DNA of 25,382 bases from Scleroderma bovista (lineage: Eukaryota > Basidiomycota > Agaricomycetes > Boletales > Sclerodermataceae): the NCBI GenBank assembly GCA_037178675.1, contig JAYMGJ010000112.1:1-25382 (forward strand), written 5' to 3'. Positions 25,353-25,382 of this stretch are shown here, piece after piece. Within the stretch, counting starts at the first letter, position 1, and every line of letters begins with the position of its first letter. The position numbers and the translations under genes are program-made. Below the pieces are notes generated by a model. The model was not told the DNA's origin. It did no database searches and saw only the letters and a program-made list of their open reading frames with translations.

Positions 25353-25382
25353 ATAACATACCAGCTTATATGGCACTCTTTT

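Overview
The window looks like repeat-rich DNA from a mushroom-forming basidiomycete (Agaricomycetes). The evidence is short GT-AG introns of about 45-70 nt, an agaric-type Myb/SANT-like DNA-binding protein, a gag-pol chromovirus, a BED-finger hAT transposase and a Plavaka-like transposase fragment. There is no sign of prokaryotic organisation, tRNA or rRNA genes, or CRISPR. Assignments rest on reading translated motifs and comparing repeats by eye; no database was searched.

Layout. 1-257 (-): start of a Myb/SANT-like protein that runs off the left edge. 414-1980 (-): truncated Ty1/copia element with a 210-bp LTR, a half-tRNA(iMet) primer site, gag and the first residues of protease. 2418-5347 (-): broken multi-exon zinc-binding host-type gene of no named family. 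One exon is split by a 721-bp palindromic MITE (3488-4208, TSD TGT), and the probable first intron carries a 371-bp solo LTR (4759-5129, TSD AGTAA). 5556-19319 (-): LTR element with 309-bp LTRs and TSD GGTCA. It encodes only a gag-like protein (TR-GAG type) and is itself split by a complete 9.7-kb gypsy chromovirus (6018-15725, 235-bp LTRs, TSD GTTTG). 19770-24848 (+): hAT transposon with 21-bp inverted ends and a ten-exon transposase, split by an unclassified 1235-bp insertion flanked by an 8-bp direct repeat. 24978-25352 (+): AT-rich Plavaka-type transposase fragment running to the right edge.

The history can be read from target-site duplications. The gypsy element is younger than the gag-only element, the MITE and solo LTR are younger than the zinc-binding gene, and the 1235-bp insert is younger than the hAT. 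Every premature in-frame stop found is TGA, and four of the five LTR-pair differences lie at CpG. Both facts point to CpG-directed C-to-T decay.

The most notable structures are two. In the gypsy gag leader, a spliced copy of a two-exon segment sits directly after its intron-containing original, as expected from a template switch during reverse transcription. In the gag-only element, about 14 consecutive intron-like GT-AG modules lie on the strand opposite to the gag-like reading frame. I see no convincing new defence or metabolic system.
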